From positions 1 through 64,000 of the forward strand of contig JAGXRF010000111.1 in NCBI GenBank assembly GCA_018335925.1: a stretch of DNA of 64,000 bases. Reading direction: 5' to 3'. Shown piece by piece: positions 47,269 to 56,702 of the stretch (position 1 is the stretch's first letter; each line of letters starts with the position of its first letter). The translations under genes and the position numbers were made by a program. This DNA comes from Flavobacteriales bacterium (lineage in GTDB: Bacteria; Bacteroidota; Bacteroidia; Flavobacteriales; Flavobacteriaceae). The notes under the pieces are model-generated. The model made no database searches. It saw only the letters and a program-made list of their open reading frames with translations, and was not told where the DNA came from.

Positions 47269-48041
47269 TAGGAACTTCTCTTTTTCAATACTTTGTATTC
47301 TTCGTAACAATCGCTAATTGCATCTAAGATCTGCAAATCGTTTGCGGTTTTGATAAAGGTTTCAGAATAGTTACAGCGTTGCAAAATTTCCGGGATTTCG
47401 TTTTTATCAATACCTAACAACACTGCAATGGTTTCTCTGTCAAATTTAGATTCCAACAACAAACGAACGGAGTCGTCTTTTTTGGCATCTTTTAGTTTTT
47501 TCAATTCTCTTGGTTTTTTTCCGAACAAATTATACAATGCATCTGCTGGATTGAATATGGAGCCTAAAGTTTTGTTGATGGCATTTGGTGAGCTTTGCCC
47601 GGCTTCATATCCATACTTTAATCCTTGGATATCGTATCGATAATTTTCAGCTACCGGAATGTTTACAGCATCGATTTGCAAATACCCAGTAAGATTGTAT
47701 CTGCTCACTACTACTTCTTCTAAAGCAACAGCTTTGCTGGTTAATTTTATCTCTGCAATTTTGTTTTTAACCCAGTCGTTGGTAACTCTTACTCTAAGTG
47801 ATTGGTAACCTATATACGAAAAATGTAGGGTGTCATTTACTTCAGCAACAATTTCAAAATTACCTTTTTCATCAGTTATGGTTCCCTTCACAGCATTTAC
47901 GTTTACTACGTGCACACTGGTTAAGGTTTTACCCGAAGTTTCGTCTTTTACCACCCCTTTTACCTCTACTTTTACTGAAGCATTTTGTGCCAATAAGAAA
48001 ATTGGTAGAAAAAGAAGGATATATAGCCAATGCTTTTGCAT
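47268..48041 (-). CDS. Exported CarboxypepD_reg-like domain protein
   Basis: A 257-residue protein with signal peptide (WLYILLFLPIFLLAQ) and a CarboxypepD_reg-like domain at residues 25-110 (VKGVVKDETSGKTLTSVHV, GTITDEKGNFEI, LHFSYIGYQSLRV), the same module that begins SusC-type receptors. It is followed by ALEEVVVSRYN and then a helical region without a barrel. So it is a receptor-like N-terminal module with a distinct C-terminal half of unknown role. A strong promoter lies just upstream; rdgB-type gene is coupled downstream. Confidence 0.85.
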   Translation of the reverse strand: MQKHWLYILLFLPIFLLAQNASVKVEVKGVVKDETSGKTLTSVHVVNVNAVKGTITDEKGNFEIVAEVNDTLHFSYIGYQSLRVRVTNDWVKNKIAEIKLTSKAVALEEVVVSRYNLTGYLQIDAVNIPVAENYRYDIQGLKYGYEAGQSSPNAINKTLGSIFNPADALYNLFGKKPRELKKLKDAKKDDSVRLLLESKFDRETIAVLLGIDKNEIPEILQRCNYSETFIKTANDLQILDAISDCYEEYKVLKKRSS

Positions 48042-48066
48042 GAAGTTTAATTAGGTTATAAAAATA

Positions 48067-48094
48067 CAAAAATAGGTAGCAGGTTAGAAAGCAA
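48067..48094 (-). promoter_or_regulatory. Promoter of the CarboxypepD_reg-like / rdgB operon
   Basis: Minus strand TTG (48094-48092), 17 bases, TATTTTTG (48074-48067): full consensus match, 25 bases before the ATG. Confidence 0.7.
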
Positions 48095-48244
48095 CTTTCA
48101 ATTTTTTAAAAAATTAACGAATTAGTTAAAAATATATCGAATAATTCTGATTTCAATTTAACTATAAAAAGCTTTTTTAATTGAAAATGAGAAGCTTAAA
48201 TTGCAATAAGTTGCCCATTAGTAGCTTTTTTGATTATTATGACG

Positions 48245-48252
48245 TACCTTTG
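48245..48252 (+). promoter_or_regulatory. Putative DEAD-box helicase promoter -7 element
   Basis: TACCTTTG, exact TAnnTTTG match, 21 bases before the helicase ATG. The closest TTG is only 12 bases upstream, so the -33 element is unclear. The remaining approximately 150 bases toward the divergent operon are AT-rich with no gene. Confidence 0.5.
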
Positions 48253-48273
48253 CACCGAATTTAAAAAATACGA

Positions 48274-50070
48274 ATGAATTTATTTCAACAATTAGGTTTA
48301 CAAGATACGATTTTGCAAGCCATCCAAGATTTAGGTTTTCAAACACCATCGGAAGTACAAGAAAAAGCAATTCCCCATTTACTAGAACACGATACCGACT
48401 TAGTCGCTTTGGCCCAAACAGGCACCGGGAAAACTGCAGCATTTGGTTTCCCATTGATTCAAAAAATTAGTCCTGACAACAGAAACACCCAGGCATTGAT
48501 CCTTTCTCCTACCAGAGAATTGTGTTTGCAAATTACCCAAGAGTTAAAAAACTATGCCAAGTATGTACCCGGTTTACATGTGGTTGCCATTTATGGTGGT
48601 GCAAGTATTACCGAACAAGAAAAGCAAGTGAAAAGAGGTGCACAAATTATTGTTGCAACCCCAGGGAGAATGAAAGACATGATGAGCAGAGGAATGGTAA
48701 ACATTTCCAAAATCTCTTATTGTGTATTAGATGAGGCAGATGAAATGCTAAATATGGGCTTTTACGAAGACATTACTACCATTTTGTCAGATACTCCAAA
48801 AGATAAAAAAACTTGGCTATTTTCAGCTACCATGCCTTTTGAAGTGGCTCAAATTGCTAAGAAATTTATGTACCAACCATACGAAATTACGGTTGGGACT
48901 AAAAACTCTGGTTCAGCAACCGTTTCGCATGAATTTTATGTGGTAAATGCAAAAGACCGATACGAAGCGTTAAAGCGTTTGGCAGATGCCAATCCGGATA
49001 TTTTTTCGGTAGTTTTTTGTAGAACCAAAAGAGACACCCAAGCCATTGCAGATAAGTTAATTGAAGATGGCTACAATGCAGCTGCTTTGCACGGTGACTT
49101 ATCGCAAGCACAAAGAGATACGGTGATGAAAGCTTTCCGTAACAAACAGGTGCAAATGTTGGTAGCAACCGATGTGGCTGCAAGAGGGATAGATGTAAGC
49201 GATGTAACCCACGTAATCAACTACCAATTACCAGACGAAATTGAAACCTACAACCACCGAAGTGGAAGAACCGGTAGAGCCGGAAAATCAGGTATTTCGA
49301 TGGTCATAGTAACCAAAAGCGAAATAAGAAAGATACACGCTATTGAAAAAATTATCAAACAAAAGTTTGAAGAAAAAACCATTCCTTCCGGAATTGAAAT
49401 TTGCGAAGTACAGTTATTCCACTTAGCGAATAAAATCAAAGACGTAGAAATTGACCACGAAATTGATAGCTACTTGCCTGCCATTTACGAATTATTAAAA
49501 GATTTAACCAAGGAAGAGTTGGTGAAGAAAATGGTATCGGTAGAGTTTAATCGATTTTTAAACTACTACAAAAAGAAACGCGACTTAGTTGCAGATAGCA
49601 AAGGTGGAAATGTTAGTCATGAAGAAGTTGGGGATACCGTTAGATATTTTGTAAATATCGGATCGAGAGATCAATACGATTGGATGACTTTAAAAGACTT
49701 CTTGCGTGAACAATTACAAGTTGGTAGAGATGATGTTTTTAAAGTAGATGTGAAAGAAGGTTTTTCATTCTTTAATACCAACCGCGAACATTTAGATACC
49801 GTAATGGGTAAACTAAACGGAATGGAATTAGATGGCAGAAGAATTAATGTAGAAATTTCTAAAAATGATGGGGCTAGAAACAACAACAGAAGAGACCACA
49901 ACGGACGTGAAGCGAAAAAATACTCTGGAGGCGGAGGCGGAAGCAGAAACGGAAGCGGAAGAGATTTTAAACGCAATTCCGACAAACCAAGAGGCGATAG
50001 AAAAGAAGGTAATTTCCCCGGAAAACGTTCTTTTGAAGAAGCTAAAAACAGAAGAAGCAGAAGAAGCTAA
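48274..50070 (+). CDS. DEAD-box ATP-dependent RNA helicase (DeaD/CshA-like)
   Basis: A 598-residue helicase. Core: Q-motif (FQTPSEVQEKAIP), Walker A AQTGTGKTAA, PTRELCLQI, DEAD box VLDEADEM, FSATMP, and HRSGRTGRAGKSG. After about residue 380 comes a helical dimerisation-like region, then a DbpA-type RNA-binding domain (about residues 465-530, YDWMTLKDFLREQL) and a Gly/Arg/Ser-rich tail. Such enzymes remodel RNA in ribosome assembly and cold adaptation. Ends at a bidirectional terminator. Confidence 0.95.
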   Translation: MNLFQQLGLQDTILQAIQDLGFQTPSEVQEKAIPHLLEHDTDLVALAQTGTGKTAAFGFPLIQKISPDNRNTQALILSPTRELCLQITQELKNYAKYVPGLHVVAIYGGASITEQEKQVKRGAQIIVATPGRMKDMMSRGMVNISKISYCVLDEADEMLNMGFYEDITTILSDTPKDKKTWLFSATMPFEVAQIAKKFMYQPYEITVGTKNSGSATVSHEFYVVNAKDRYEALKRLADANPDIFSVVFCRTKRDTQAIADKLIEDGYNAAALHGDLSQAQRDTVMKAFRNKQVQMLVATDVAARGIDVSDVTHVINYQLPDEIETYNHRSGRTGRAGKSGISMVIVTKSEIRKIHAIEKIIKQKFEEKTIPSGIEICEVQLFHLANKIKDVEIDHEIDSYLPAIYELLKDLTKEELVKKMVSVEFNRFLNYYKKKRDLVADSKGGNVSHEEVGDTVRYFVNIGSRDQYDWMTLKDFLREQLQVGRDDVFKVDVKEGFSFFNTNREHLDTVMGKLNGMELDGRRINVEISKNDGARNNNRRDHNGREAKKYSGGGGGSRNGSGRDFKRNSDKPRGDRKEGNFPGKRSFEEAKNRRSRRS

Positions 50071-50088
50071 TTTAACAGCCTAGCTAAA

Positions 50089-50126
50089 ATAAAATGCTCA
50101 TCCTTTAAAAGATGGGCATTTTTATT
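50089..50126. terminator. Bidirectional terminator between helicase and flippase genes
   Basis: A 12-base stem with one G-T pair (AAAATGCTCATC / GATGGGCATTTT), 8-base loop, A- and T-rich flanks on both sides. It overlaps the flippase stop codon. Confidence 0.85.
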
Positions 50127-51591
50127 TTATAATCTTTACCCAACGCAATCCTTTTTGCAACAATTGATGTAATTCCTCTGAATATTGCAAACGATATTGA
50201 AAGTACCAATAAAACAGGGTAAATAAAATAGACTTTGCAAGAATATTTAGTAAAGGATGCCAATTAAAATCCCAAAAGTAAAACAAAACAAAACTTAAAG
50301 CTGTAAATAATAAGGTATATATGGTTTGCCAAGTAAAAGGGAACAAATGCATTTTGTTTACCACAAAAAGCAACTTTACCAAGCTGTACAAAAACATAGA
50401 GATTAAGGTAGCCATTGCCACTCCGTTAATGCCATACAACGGAATCAACCACCAATTCAAATATACGGTTACAAATACCAAACTCACCCCAATCAACAAT
50501 ACAGCTTTATAATATTTTGAATTAAAAATGATAGAATTGTTATTTCCTAAAATCAAATCGAAGTATTTGGAAAAAGCTATCAAAAAAACTACCCAAATGG
50601 CCTTACCATATTCTATAGGCAGCAAAGCATATACTTGATGGATATTGATAAAAATTCCAATCATGATCCAACCTCCAATAATTTGTAAATTGATAGAAGT
50701 TTTTTGATACAACTCTTGCAATTTTTCCCATTGGTTAGAGCTCATCAATTCTGCTGTAATAGGATGCGTGATTTGATGCATGGCCCTTAATGGTACCGAA
50801 ATCGTAAGAGAAATAAAAATGGCTACCGAATAAAATGCATTCTCACCAATGTCTAAATATTTTCCAATCATGAACTTGTCAATATCTAGTAACATTACTG
50901 CTATGCTTGAAGAAAAGACTATAAACACCGAATATACAATTACAGGATTCCATGGCATTTGCAATCCTGCTGAAATTTTTGGCATTCGAACTTTAAACGC
51001 ATAAAAAGCAATTCCGATAGTTACTATTCCATACAATAAAACCAATAACCCAACAAAAGACTCTTTTGAAATCAATTCAACATAAACCAAAAACAATCCA
51101 AGGGAAATGAGAATTCTCAAAAAAACTTCTTTTAAAAAATTCCCAAAAACCGACTTTTTATGCACTTTCAACCAAGCATAAAAAATCTCAAAATAAGCCA
51201 TCATGATGGCAACTCCCGGAATAATCCAAAAATAAGATTCAATAATCGGATTTCGCGAACTTAACCATTGGATAATTTCCGATTGAAAAATAAAAAGTAG
51301 AATAAAAAATGGCACCATAAACAAGATAGGAAGCAACAACATGCCATTTAAAAACTTGCTTTTTTCCTCTTCCGTTCGGTAAGTTGGATAAAACTTAACC
51401 AAGGTATTTTGAAAACCAAATGCCAAAAACGGCATGAGCAAATTAGCTGTAGAAAGCACAAATGCAGTAAGTCCGTAAAAATCTTTTCCTAAAATTTGGG
51501 TGTACAACACCAAAGTATTTACTGCACCAATCACAAATCCGATAAAGGTGAACAGGGTATTTTGGATGCTTTGCTTTTGTACGATGCCCAT
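50122..51591 (-). CDS. Polysaccharide flippase-like membrane protein (Wzx/MOP family)
   Basis: A 489-residue membrane protein with about 12-14 hydrophobic helices spread over its length, beginning QSIQNTLFTFIGFVIGAVNTL and including LLDIDKFMIGKYLDIGENAFY, a typical segment of oligosaccharide flippases of the MOP superfamily. It would move lipid-linked sugars across the inner membrane. It is the last gene of a run with DUF4834, YfhO-like and glycosyltransferase genes, which suggests a shared glycan pathway. Confidence 0.9.
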   Translation of the reverse strand: MGIVQKQSIQNTLFTFIGFVIGAVNTLVLYTQILGKDFYGLTAFVLSTANLLMPFLAFGFQNTLVKFYPTYRTEEEKSKFLNGMLLLPILFMVPFFILLFIFQSEIIQWLSSRNPIIESYFWIIPGVAIMMAYFEIFYAWLKVHKKSVFGNFLKEVFLRILISLGLFLVYVELISKESFVGLLVLLYGIVTIGIAFYAFKVRMPKISAGLQMPWNPVIVYSVFIVFSSSIAVMLLDIDKFMIGKYLDIGENAFYSVAIFISLTISVPLRAMHQITHPITAELMSSNQWEKLQELYQKTSINLQIIGGWIMIGIFINIHQVYALLPIEYGKAIWVVFLIAFSKYFDLILGNNNSIIFNSKYYKAVLLIGVSLVFVTVYLNWWLIPLYGINGVAMATLISMFLYSLVKLLFVVNKMHLFPFTWQTIYTLLFTALSFVLFYFWDFNWHPLLNILAKSILFTLFYWYFQYRLQYSEELHQLLQKGLRWVKIIK

Positions 51592-51619
51592 TTTGTTTGG
51601 TTGATGGTTGATGGTTTAT

Positions 51620-52930
51620 TCACTTTTCACTAATAATCCCAGCCAATTTCTTAGAAATATTTCTTCGATGATAAGCTTCCATATTGGCATTTTCATTGGC
51701 AATGTTTTCGTTTTTTTGATACTTTTTAAACCAATACAAGATTTGATTTTTCAAGGCTTGTTTTTGAGAATAATAAAAATAGTTTCCTCCTTTGGTTTCT
51801 TCTAATATACTGTGTACATCTGAACCTTCAGGTCCTAAAGCAATGATTGGCTTTTGAGAAGATAAATACTCAAATAATTTTCCCGGAATGATGCATTTGG
51901 TTTCCGGACTATCAATTTCAATCAACAATAGTAATTTACTTGTTGCTTGAATAGCCCTTGCCTCGTGATGAGAAACATATCCAAAAAAGCGAATGTGGTT
52001 GTGCAATCCATATTCTTTGATTGTTTCTACAATGTCTTCACTTACTTTTCCTGCAATTTGTAACAAAAAGTTTTTTGCAAATGTTTCCTGTTCTTGAATT
52101 AATTCTTGCAATACTTCCCATAAAATAATTGGGTTCCGATTGGTGAGCCATGAACCGATGTAGGAAATTGTAAACTGCTTATTTTCGTATTTTTTTAATT
52201 CATCGGAAGTAAACGATGCTATTTCATATCCATTGGTTAATACATGAATTGGTTGCTTGGTCTTGGCCAAAAACTCTTTCTTAGTTGTTTCACTTGTAAC
52301 AATTATTTCAGAAGCTTTTTGCAGCACTTTTTCTTCTAATTGCAGATGTTTTTTTTGAGCAAATTCACTTAAATACAATGCCTGATGGTAGCCAATAGTT
52401 GTCCAAGGGTCTCTAAAATCTGCTATCCATCTTAAGTCAGGCTTTTTCTGTTGAAACTTTAAGCCAATTAAATGTAAACTATGTGGTGGTCCGGTGGTAA
52501 TGAATGCCTCAAATTTATGTGCCTGCATTAATTTATCCACCTCTTTTAAAACAGGTGCTATCCATCCTTTTCTGGCATCCGGAATAAAAAAATTACCTCG
52601 CACCCACAAGGCTATTTTTTGCATCATGCTTTGTTTTTGAGCAGAAGGAATCATTCCAGAGCTGATATTGGTGACCTTTTTTGAAAAAAATTTTGTTAGC
52701 CATTGGTTGGGCTCAGAAATAGGAACCGGAATTACTTTACATTCAGAAGGAACATCCTTTACTAAAGCTTCATCTAATAATGGATAAGAAGCGTTTTTAG
52801 GGACAATTATCCAAGGTTCTACACCAAATTCAGGTAAATATTTCACAAACTTAAGCCAACGTTGCACCCCAGGGCCTCCGGCTGGTGGCCAATAGTAAGC
52901 AACAATCAACACTTTTGGCTTAGCCTCCAT
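51620..52930 (-). CDS. Glycosyltransferase, GT4-like
   Basis: A 436-residue protein from ATG 52930 (frame open 15 codons upstream, inside the YfhO-like gene). It starts KVLIVAYYWPPAGGPGVQRW, the glycine-rich N-terminal loop of GT-B glycosyltransferases, and has FITTGPPHSLHLIG, RWIADFRDPW and a C-terminal FGYVSHHEARAIQ...KLFEYLSSQKPIIALGPEGS donor-site region with its Glu. The sugar is unknown. It begins 5 bases beyond the upstream stop, in an operon with a YfhO-like protein and a flippase. Confidence 0.9.
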   Translation of the reverse strand: MEAKPKVLIVAYYWPPAGGPGVQRWLKFVKYLPEFGVEPWIIVPKNASYPLLDEALVKDVPSECKVIPVPISEPNQWLTKFFSKKVTNISSGMIPSAQKQSMMQKIALWVRGNFFIPDARKGWIAPVLKEVDKLMQAHKFEAFITTGPPHSLHLIGLKFQQKKPDLRWIADFRDPWTTIGYHQALYLSEFAQKKHLQLEEKVLQKASEIIVTSETTKKEFLAKTKQPIHVLTNGYEIASFTSDELKKYENKQFTISYIGSWLTNRNPIILWEVLQELIQEQETFAKNFLLQIAGKVSEDIVETIKEYGLHNHIRFFGYVSHHEARAIQATSKLLLLIEIDSPETKCIIPGKLFEYLSSQKPIIALGPEGSDVHSILEETKGGNYFYYSQKQALKNQILYWFKKYQKNENIANENANMEAYHRRNISKKLAGIISEK

Positions 52931-52934
52931 AAAA

Positions 52935-55379
52935 TTATGGTTTGAGATGGTTTCTTTTCCAATAGAGCAAACCAAACATCAACAATAACAAAGTTATACT
53001 TGAAAACAAACTGATGGTGCTGCCTTTGGCAACTACTTCGGGTTCAAAAGAAAACATAATTTCATGCTTGCCAGCTGGTACTTCTAAAGCTCTTAAAACA
53101 TAATTAGCTCTTAGTATGGATGCTTCTTTGCCATCAATAGTGGCTTTCCAACCTTTTGGATAATAAATTTCAGAAAAAACTGCCAAACCTGCCTTGGAAT
53201 TTACCGTAGTGTAAACCAATTTATTTGGTTCATACGAGGTTAAAGTAATTTGAGCAGTGCTATCCACCACAAAAGATTTTTGAGTAATTTTTTCTGAAAA
53301 ATCTTTACCAATAACAGCTTGCTTGTATGTATTGATATCGTTAAGAGCTAAAATCTCTTCGTTCGTATTCTTTACTTTTTGTACTTCTTTTACAAACCAA
53401 GCATTCCCGTTAGCATCTGGGTTTTCGTTGTACATGGTTTGTCCTTGAGGGGTTTGTGTAATGTAATACTTCATATTGAGCATGTTCATCACTTGTAAAT
53501 TACTTTTTGCAATGTGAAAATCGTACAATTGTTGCATGCGTTGTGGCTTCACAGCACTATAACCTCCTAAATGTTTGTGATAATAAGAAGTACTGGCCCC
53601 ATTCATCCCAACTTGTGGTTCAAATACTCTGTAATGCAAATCGGTATCTTTTAAAATTTGCTCATCTACCGGACGTATCGGAAAGGGTTCTTCCATTTCG
53701 CGTGCAGCCACAAAAGAATCTTCATTTACATAGTTTTTGGCAATCCAAACCAAATCAGTTGTCATCAATAAGCCAACCGCAAGAACTACGATTTGCTTGG
53801 TAATTTTTTCCCAATGATATCCTATTAACAATAAAGAAGCCAGCAAAATAAACAATCCGGAACGCAACAAATCATTTACAAACATGGCTTTTCTGTCGTT
53901 TCGCAAGGCTTCTAACAAACTATCTGCAAATTCAACACCATACGGACGTTCAAAGTTATCTCTTAAAATAGCATCTACACTTCCGGTAAAATCAAAGGAA
54001 CTTTTGAAAACAAATAATCCCAACAACAATCCGAAGGCAATGTAGGCAGTTAGCTTAAAGGCCTTCCATCTTTTTTCTTTATCAGATTGAAGGTAATGAT
54101 ATATTCCCATCGCAGCCATGATAGGCATGCAAAGTTCCAATATCACCTGTACAGAGGACACAGCTCTAAACTTGTTGTATAATGGTACATAATCAATAAA
54201 AAAGTTGGTAAGTGTAGGGAAATTTTTTCCCCAAGATAACAACAAAGAAAGCAAGATTGCAGCTAAAAACACCCATTTGATTCGGTTTCGAACCACAAAA
54301 AATCCCAGCAAAGCCAAGAAAAAAACCACAGCTCCAATATATGCTGGGGCAGCAACGATGGGTTGATCTCCCCAATAAGTTGGCATGGATGAAGCAAAAT
54401 CTAACGCATCTTCCGGACTTGCACCTACATCTAATAAAAACGCATACACTTCACTTTTTTGGTCTAATTTTTCGTTGTTGGAACCTCCAAATAATCTCGG
54501 AACAATTAAGTTCAGGCTTTCCGCTTTGCCGTAGCTATACTCGGTGATGTACTCATAACTCATTCCGGTTTTATGGCTTACCGGCTTTCCGTTAGGTTGA
54601 ATGGTTAGTTCGTTGGCACCTCTGGTACTAAAAGAAGTATATTCGGAGGTAGCTAAAATATTGGTGGCGTTTAATGCAACCGATAAAAAAGCTGCTAAAA
54701 TTAAAGTTCCGGAAATCCAACCAATGCTTTGCCAATCTTTCTTTTTAATTAGTAAAACATAATAATAAATCGCCACCAAAGCAAGCAAAAACAATAAATA
54801 ATAGGTCATTTGAAAGTGATTGGCTTGGATTTCTAATGCTGCTGCAATAGTAGTTAATACACCACCCCAAATATATCGGTGTTGAAAAACCAATAAAATT
54901 CCAGCCAAAACCATTGGCATATAAGCTATTGCATGGGCTTTGGCATTGTGTCCGACTCCTAAAATAATGATTAAATAAGTAGAAAAACCAAAAGCCAAGG
55001 CACTTACAAATCCGGTTAAAGGATCTATTTTTAATACCATCATCAGCACATAAAAACCAAGGAAATACAAGAATAAATAATCTGCTGGTCTAGGTAAAAA
55101 CCGCAGAGTTTGGTCTAATTTCTTGATATAATTATGCGGATATTGAGCCCCTAATTGGTAGGTCGGCATGCCACCAAAAGCACTATTGGTCCAATAGGTC
55201 TCCTCCCCTTTTTCAGCTCTAAAATCTTTTAATTCTTTTGACATGCCAATGTATTGCACAATGTCCGACTGAAATATTTGCTTGCCTTGCAATACGGGAT
55301 AAAAATACATCAACGCAACAACCACAAAGCCAATAAAAGCAAATGCATGTGGTTTGATTTTACTAAAAATTGCTTGCAT
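52935..55379 (-). CDS. YfhO-family membrane protein
   Basis: An 814-residue protein with at least 11 transmembrane helices in the first 560 residues and a soluble C-terminal domain, closing with another helix. The N-terminal motif LQGKQIFQSDIVQYIGMSKEL with an Asp after the first helix is typical of GT-C-fold glycosyltransferases of the YfhO group. YfhO proteins add sugars to extracellular polymers or lipids in Firmicutes; the acceptor in Bacteroidota is not known. It follows the DUF4834 gene by one base. Confidence 0.88.
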   Translation of the reverse strand: MQAIFSKIKPHAFAFIGFVVVALMYFYPVLQGKQIFQSDIVQYIGMSKELKDFRAEKGEETYWTNSAFGGMPTYQLGAQYPHNYIKKLDQTLRFLPRPADYLFLYFLGFYVLMMVLKIDPLTGFVSALAFGFSTYLIIILGVGHNAKAHAIAYMPMVLAGILLVFQHRYIWGGVLTTIAAALEIQANHFQMTYYLLFLLALVAIYYYVLLIKKKDWQSIGWISGTLILAAFLSVALNATNILATSEYTSFSTRGANELTIQPNGKPVSHKTGMSYEYITEYSYGKAESLNLIVPRLFGGSNNEKLDQKSEVYAFLLDVGASPEDALDFASSMPTYWGDQPIVAAPAYIGAVVFFLALLGFFVVRNRIKWVFLAAILLSLLLSWGKNFPTLTNFFIDYVPLYNKFRAVSSVQVILELCMPIMAAMGIYHYLQSDKEKRWKAFKLTAYIAFGLLLGLFVFKSSFDFTGSVDAILRDNFERPYGVEFADSLLEALRNDRKAMFVNDLLRSGLFILLASLLLIGYHWEKITKQIVVLAVGLLMTTDLVWIAKNYVNEDSFVAAREMEEPFPIRPVDEQILKDTDLHYRVFEPQVGMNGASTSYYHKHLGGYSAVKPQRMQQLYDFHIAKSNLQVMNMLNMKYYITQTPQGQTMYNENPDANGNAWFVKEVQKVKNTNEEILALNDINTYKQAVIGKDFSEKITQKSFVVDSTAQITLTSYEPNKLVYTTVNSKAGLAVFSEIYYPKGWKATIDGKEASILRANYVLRALEVPAGKHEIMFSFEPEVVAKGSTISLFSSITLLLLMFGLLYWKRNHLKP

Positions 55380-55380
55380 A

Positions 55381-55626
55381 CTATTTGGTTTCTTTTACTT
55401 CTTCAAAATCGATATACTCTCCTACCACTTTGGTTGTAGTTTGTTTAGATTTTGGAGTTTTATTCACAAACTCGTCAGAAGTGTTTTGGTTAGGTTGGTA
55501 CGATTGGTAATTTTTTTGAGCTTTTTTTACCAATAATTTTAAAAAGATTGGAAATAAAATACGAGCTGCAAATTTAAACAGGTAATAAAACAGAATTATA
55601 AACGCGATGGTTCTTAAAAAACCCAT
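55381..55626 (-). CDS. DUF4834 family small membrane protein
   Basis: An 81-residue protein with one hydrophobic N-terminal helix (AFIILFYYLFKFAARILFPIFL) followed by a Lys/Gln-rich stretch and an acidic end (GEYIDFEEVKE), typical of the DUF4834 family of Bacteroidota. Function unknown. It is the first gene of the YfhO / glycosyltransferase / flippase run; no promoter consensus seen upstream. Confidence 0.8.
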   Translation of the reverse strand: MGFLRTIAFIILFYYLFKFAARILFPIFLKLLVKKAQKNYQSYQPNQNTSDEFVNKTPKSKQTTTKVVGEYIDFEEVKETK

Positions 55627-55692
55627 AAATCATTTTTTTGGTAAAAATAATAATTCAAGGACAACTACCTCTTAAAATCCCAATAAAAATAG

Positions 55693-55700
55693 TATTTTTG
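55693..55700 (+). promoter_or_regulatory. Putative -7 element of the outer-membrane protein gene
   Basis: TATTTTTG, exact TAnnTTTG match, 27 bases before the ATG at 55728. No -33 TTG found. Confidence 0.45.
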
Positions 55701-55727
55701 GGAGACAAAATTTGAAATAAATCGCTT

Positions 55728-56693
55728 ATGCATCGCATCTTTTTTAGATTCATACCCTGCTTCTTTTTCGTACTTTCATTTCATGCCCAGCATACCGACA
55801 TCATCAATTCTAACAGACCAGGAGAAAGTATGACAGCTTTTTCGGTTGGTAAAAATGTCAGTCAGATTGAAACCGGTATTTATGGAATTTCTGAAAAACA
55901 TCAATTATTACAATACGATGCTAAAGGAATGGGAATTGATTTGGCCATTAGATACGGTTTGTTTTTGGAACAATTAGAATTTATTGGAAACATTCAATAC
56001 CAATTGGATAAATACAACTCTCCTATTACTAACGAGGATAGAAGTGCGATTAAATACGCAGTAATTGGAGCCAAATATTTGGTATACGACCCCTACAAAT
56101 ACTATGAAGAAAAGGTTAATATTTATAGTTGGAAAGCTAATCAAAAATTCAAATGGCGACAACTAATCCCGATTATAGCGGTGTATGCAGGTGCGAATTT
56201 AAATTTTACCAACAATCCTTTTTATGCTTTGCCCGTAGAAGAATCTAACGTGAGTGCCAAAGCTATGTTGGTGACCCAAAACCATTTCGGACAAAGATGG
56301 GTACTGGTTACCAACACTTTTATGGATAAAATTGGCTCAGAAACTCAAAATTTTGGATACCTCATTACACTTACTCATGCCTTTAATCAGAAATTTTCAG
56401 GATTTTTAGAGAACAAAGGCATTATGGGAGATTTTTATAGTGATCAAATTCTTACCACTGGCTTGGCATATCTAATGGGGACCAACATGCAAGTAGATAT
56501 ATCGGTGAGTAAAAACTTTAAAAACACTCCAGATATTTTATATGGCGGGGTTGGTTTTTCGATTCGTTTTGATAAAAAACACAAACCTGTGGTATTACTA
56601 GGTCCGGACAAATCGCAAAAACCAAGTAAGCAAGACAAGAAAAAACAAAAAGAAAAAGAGCGAGTAAAAGAAGCCATCGAAAACAATCCATAA
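55728..56693 (+). CDS. Outer-membrane beta-barrel protein (transporter / Phenol_MetA_deg-like)
   Basis: A 321-residue exported protein: signal peptide ending VLSFHAQ, then NSNRPGESMTAFSVGKNVSQIETGI, the opening characteristic of the MetA-pathway outer-membrane family often called transporter. Alternating amphipathic strands fill the rest (YGLFLEQLEFIGNIQYQ, FGYLITLTHAFN, VDISVSKNF). The last 40 residues are unusual: a basic, Lys/Gln-rich tail after the final strand. The function is unknown. It is followed after 9 bases by the GNAT-like gene. Confidence 0.82.
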   Translation: MHRIFFRFIPCFFFVLSFHAQHTDIINSNRPGESMTAFSVGKNVSQIETGIYGISEKHQLLQYDAKGMGIDLAIRYGLFLEQLEFIGNIQYQLDKYNSPITNEDRSAIKYAVIGAKYLVYDPYKYYEEKVNIYSWKANQKFKWRQLIPIIAVYAGANLNFTNNPFYALPVEESNVSAKAMLVTQNHFGQRWVLVTNTFMDKIGSETQNFGYLITLTHAFNQKFSGFLENKGIMGDFYSDQILTTGLAYLMGTNMQVDISVSKNFKNTPDILYGGVGFSIRFDKKHKPVVLLGPDKSQKPSKQDKKKQKEKERVKEAIENNP

Positions 56694-56702
56694 AGCAAAC
56701 TT

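Noticed and set aside
52931..52975. Longer start of the glycosyltransferase inside the YfhO-like gene
   Set aside because: The conserved glycosyltransferase start KVLIVAYYW follows the ATG at 52930 closely; the extra residues are not conserved in type.
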